In this document: positions 33,974 through 34,109 of the stretch, in pieces
How the letters are laid out: each line of letters begins with the position of its first letter
How positions within the stretch are numbered: the first letter of the stretch is position 1
Source of the DNA: Bacteroidota bacterium
GTDB lineage: Bacteria > Bacteroidota > Bacteroidia > Chitinophagales > Chitinophagaceae
Length of the DNA: 34,109 bases
NCBI GenBank assembly: GCA_018267875.1
Contig: JAFDXP010000015.1
Span: forward strand, 1 to 34,109
Direction of reading: 5' to 3'
Notes under the pieces: model-generated
Told to the model about the DNA's origin: nothing
The model's database searches: none
What the model saw: the letters and a program-made list of their open reading frames with translations, nothing else
Translations under genes and position numbers: made by a program

Positions 33974-33981
33974 CAAATTTA
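33974..33981 (-). promoter_or_regulatory. -7 promoter box of the methyltransferase operon
   Basis: On the reverse strand TAAATTTG, a perfect TAnnTTTG. It is 4 bases before a possible GTG start (33969) and 28 before ATG 33945. The -33 position falls in a TTTTT run (34001-34005) that belongs to the neighbouring insertion-sequence-like end. Confidence 0.6.
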
Positions 33982-34035
33982 CGATATTAAGGGCACCTCT
34001 AAAAACCAACATTAACAATGCATTATGTTATTTGG

Positions 34036-34067
34036 TTTGTGTATAATGTTGAATAATAGTATCTTTA
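34036..34067 (+). promoter_or_regulatory. Promoter reading toward the window edge
   Basis: TTTG at 34036-34039, a 20-base spacer, then TATCTTTA at 34060-34067, one mismatch from TAnnTTTG. It would drive the gene starting at 34086. Confidence 0.5.
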
Positions 34068-34085
34068 TGGCATAATTCAATAAAC

Positions 34086-34109
34086 ATGAAGCGATTTAAA
34101 AGACATAAA
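34086..34109 (+). CDS. Start of a gene, possibly a transposase (3' partial)
   Basis: ATG at 34086 opens a frame of eight codons, MKRFKRHK, before the window ends. It is very basic, as transposase N-termini often are, and is preceded by a good promoter inside a candidate IS end. Too short for identification. Confidence 0.35.

Larger units (their letters stand above)
33991..34109 (+). mobile_element. Probable left end of an insertion sequence (truncated by window edge)
   Basis: GGGCACCTCTAAAAA at 33991 looks like an IS terminal inverted repeat: a G/C-rich edge then an A-run, next to a TTAA-like site at 33987-33990. About 95 bases on, a short basic frame begins at 34086. The other end is outside the window, so this rests on pattern and memory. 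It abuts the methyltransferase promoter. Confidence 0.4.

Noticed and set aside
1..34109. tRNA, rRNA, riboswitch or CRISPR array
   Set aside because: No cloverleaf-like ends, conserved rRNA stretches, riboswitch cores or regularly spaced repeats were noticed by eye; small RNAs cannot be excluded without a covariance-model search.

Overview
The window looks like a chromosomal stretch of a low-G+C Bacteroidota (Bacteroidetes), most likely near Chitinophagales/Sphingobacteriia; that placement is inference. The evidence is perfect or near-perfect TAnnTTTG -7 boxes with TTG/TTTG -33 elements, a type IX secretion C-terminal sorting domain, a LytTR regulator, the families DUF2147, DUF2807, DUF2851 and DUF5522, a type III pantothenate kinase, and abundant cell-envelope lipoproteins. 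No rRNA, tRNA or CRISPR array was seen.

Layout. 1-1850: two tandem related secreted proteins (the first cut by the window edge) and an OafA-type acyltransferase. 1933-3176: two reverse-strand envelope proteins (DUF2147, DUF2807). 3290-6590: a signalling locus of LytTR response regulator, two-helix membrane peptide and HisKA/HATPase/REC/HPt hybrid kinase, closed by a bidirectional terminator. 6880-12181 (reverse): a lone heavy-metal RND pump and a TPR sensor kinase. 12521-14149: an FG-GAP T9SS cargo protein. 14197-22452 (reverse): DUF2851, pyrF, a GAF sensor kinase, an ABC-F ATPase and the overlapping operon coaX - outer-membrane protein - lptC. 22626-28080: an M1 peptidase with a long C-terminal extension, an SLT/LysM lytic transglycosylase and a YkuD_2 L,D-transpeptidase, so two peptidoglycan enzymes lie close together. 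28112-29310 (reverse): the overlapping operon trmB - DUF5522 - alkyltransferase-like protein. 29311-29860 is gene-poor.

29861-34109 is the accessory part. A reverse-strand cassette holds a small lipoprotein, an intrinsic terminator, a DUF4221-like beta-propeller lipoprotein and a small CxxC lipoprotein. An 11-base C tract sits inside the spacer of its predicted promoter, the arrangement expected of a phase-variable ON/OFF/graded switch. Next to it is a restriction-modification-like island: a solitary beta-class DNA methyltransferase whose last 30 residues are encoded by a G+C-rich non-coding repeat, a zinc-ribbon mini-protein, and a free-standing HsdR C-terminal domain (DUF3387) without the helicase/nuclease part. 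The window closes on what looks like the left end of an insertion sequence.

Many genes have the -7 box only 4-7 bases before the start codon, predicting leaderless or nearly leaderless mRNAs. The strongest novelty candidate is the C-tract promoter and the lipoprotein cassette it appears to drive. All family assignments are from reading the protein sequences, without database searches.
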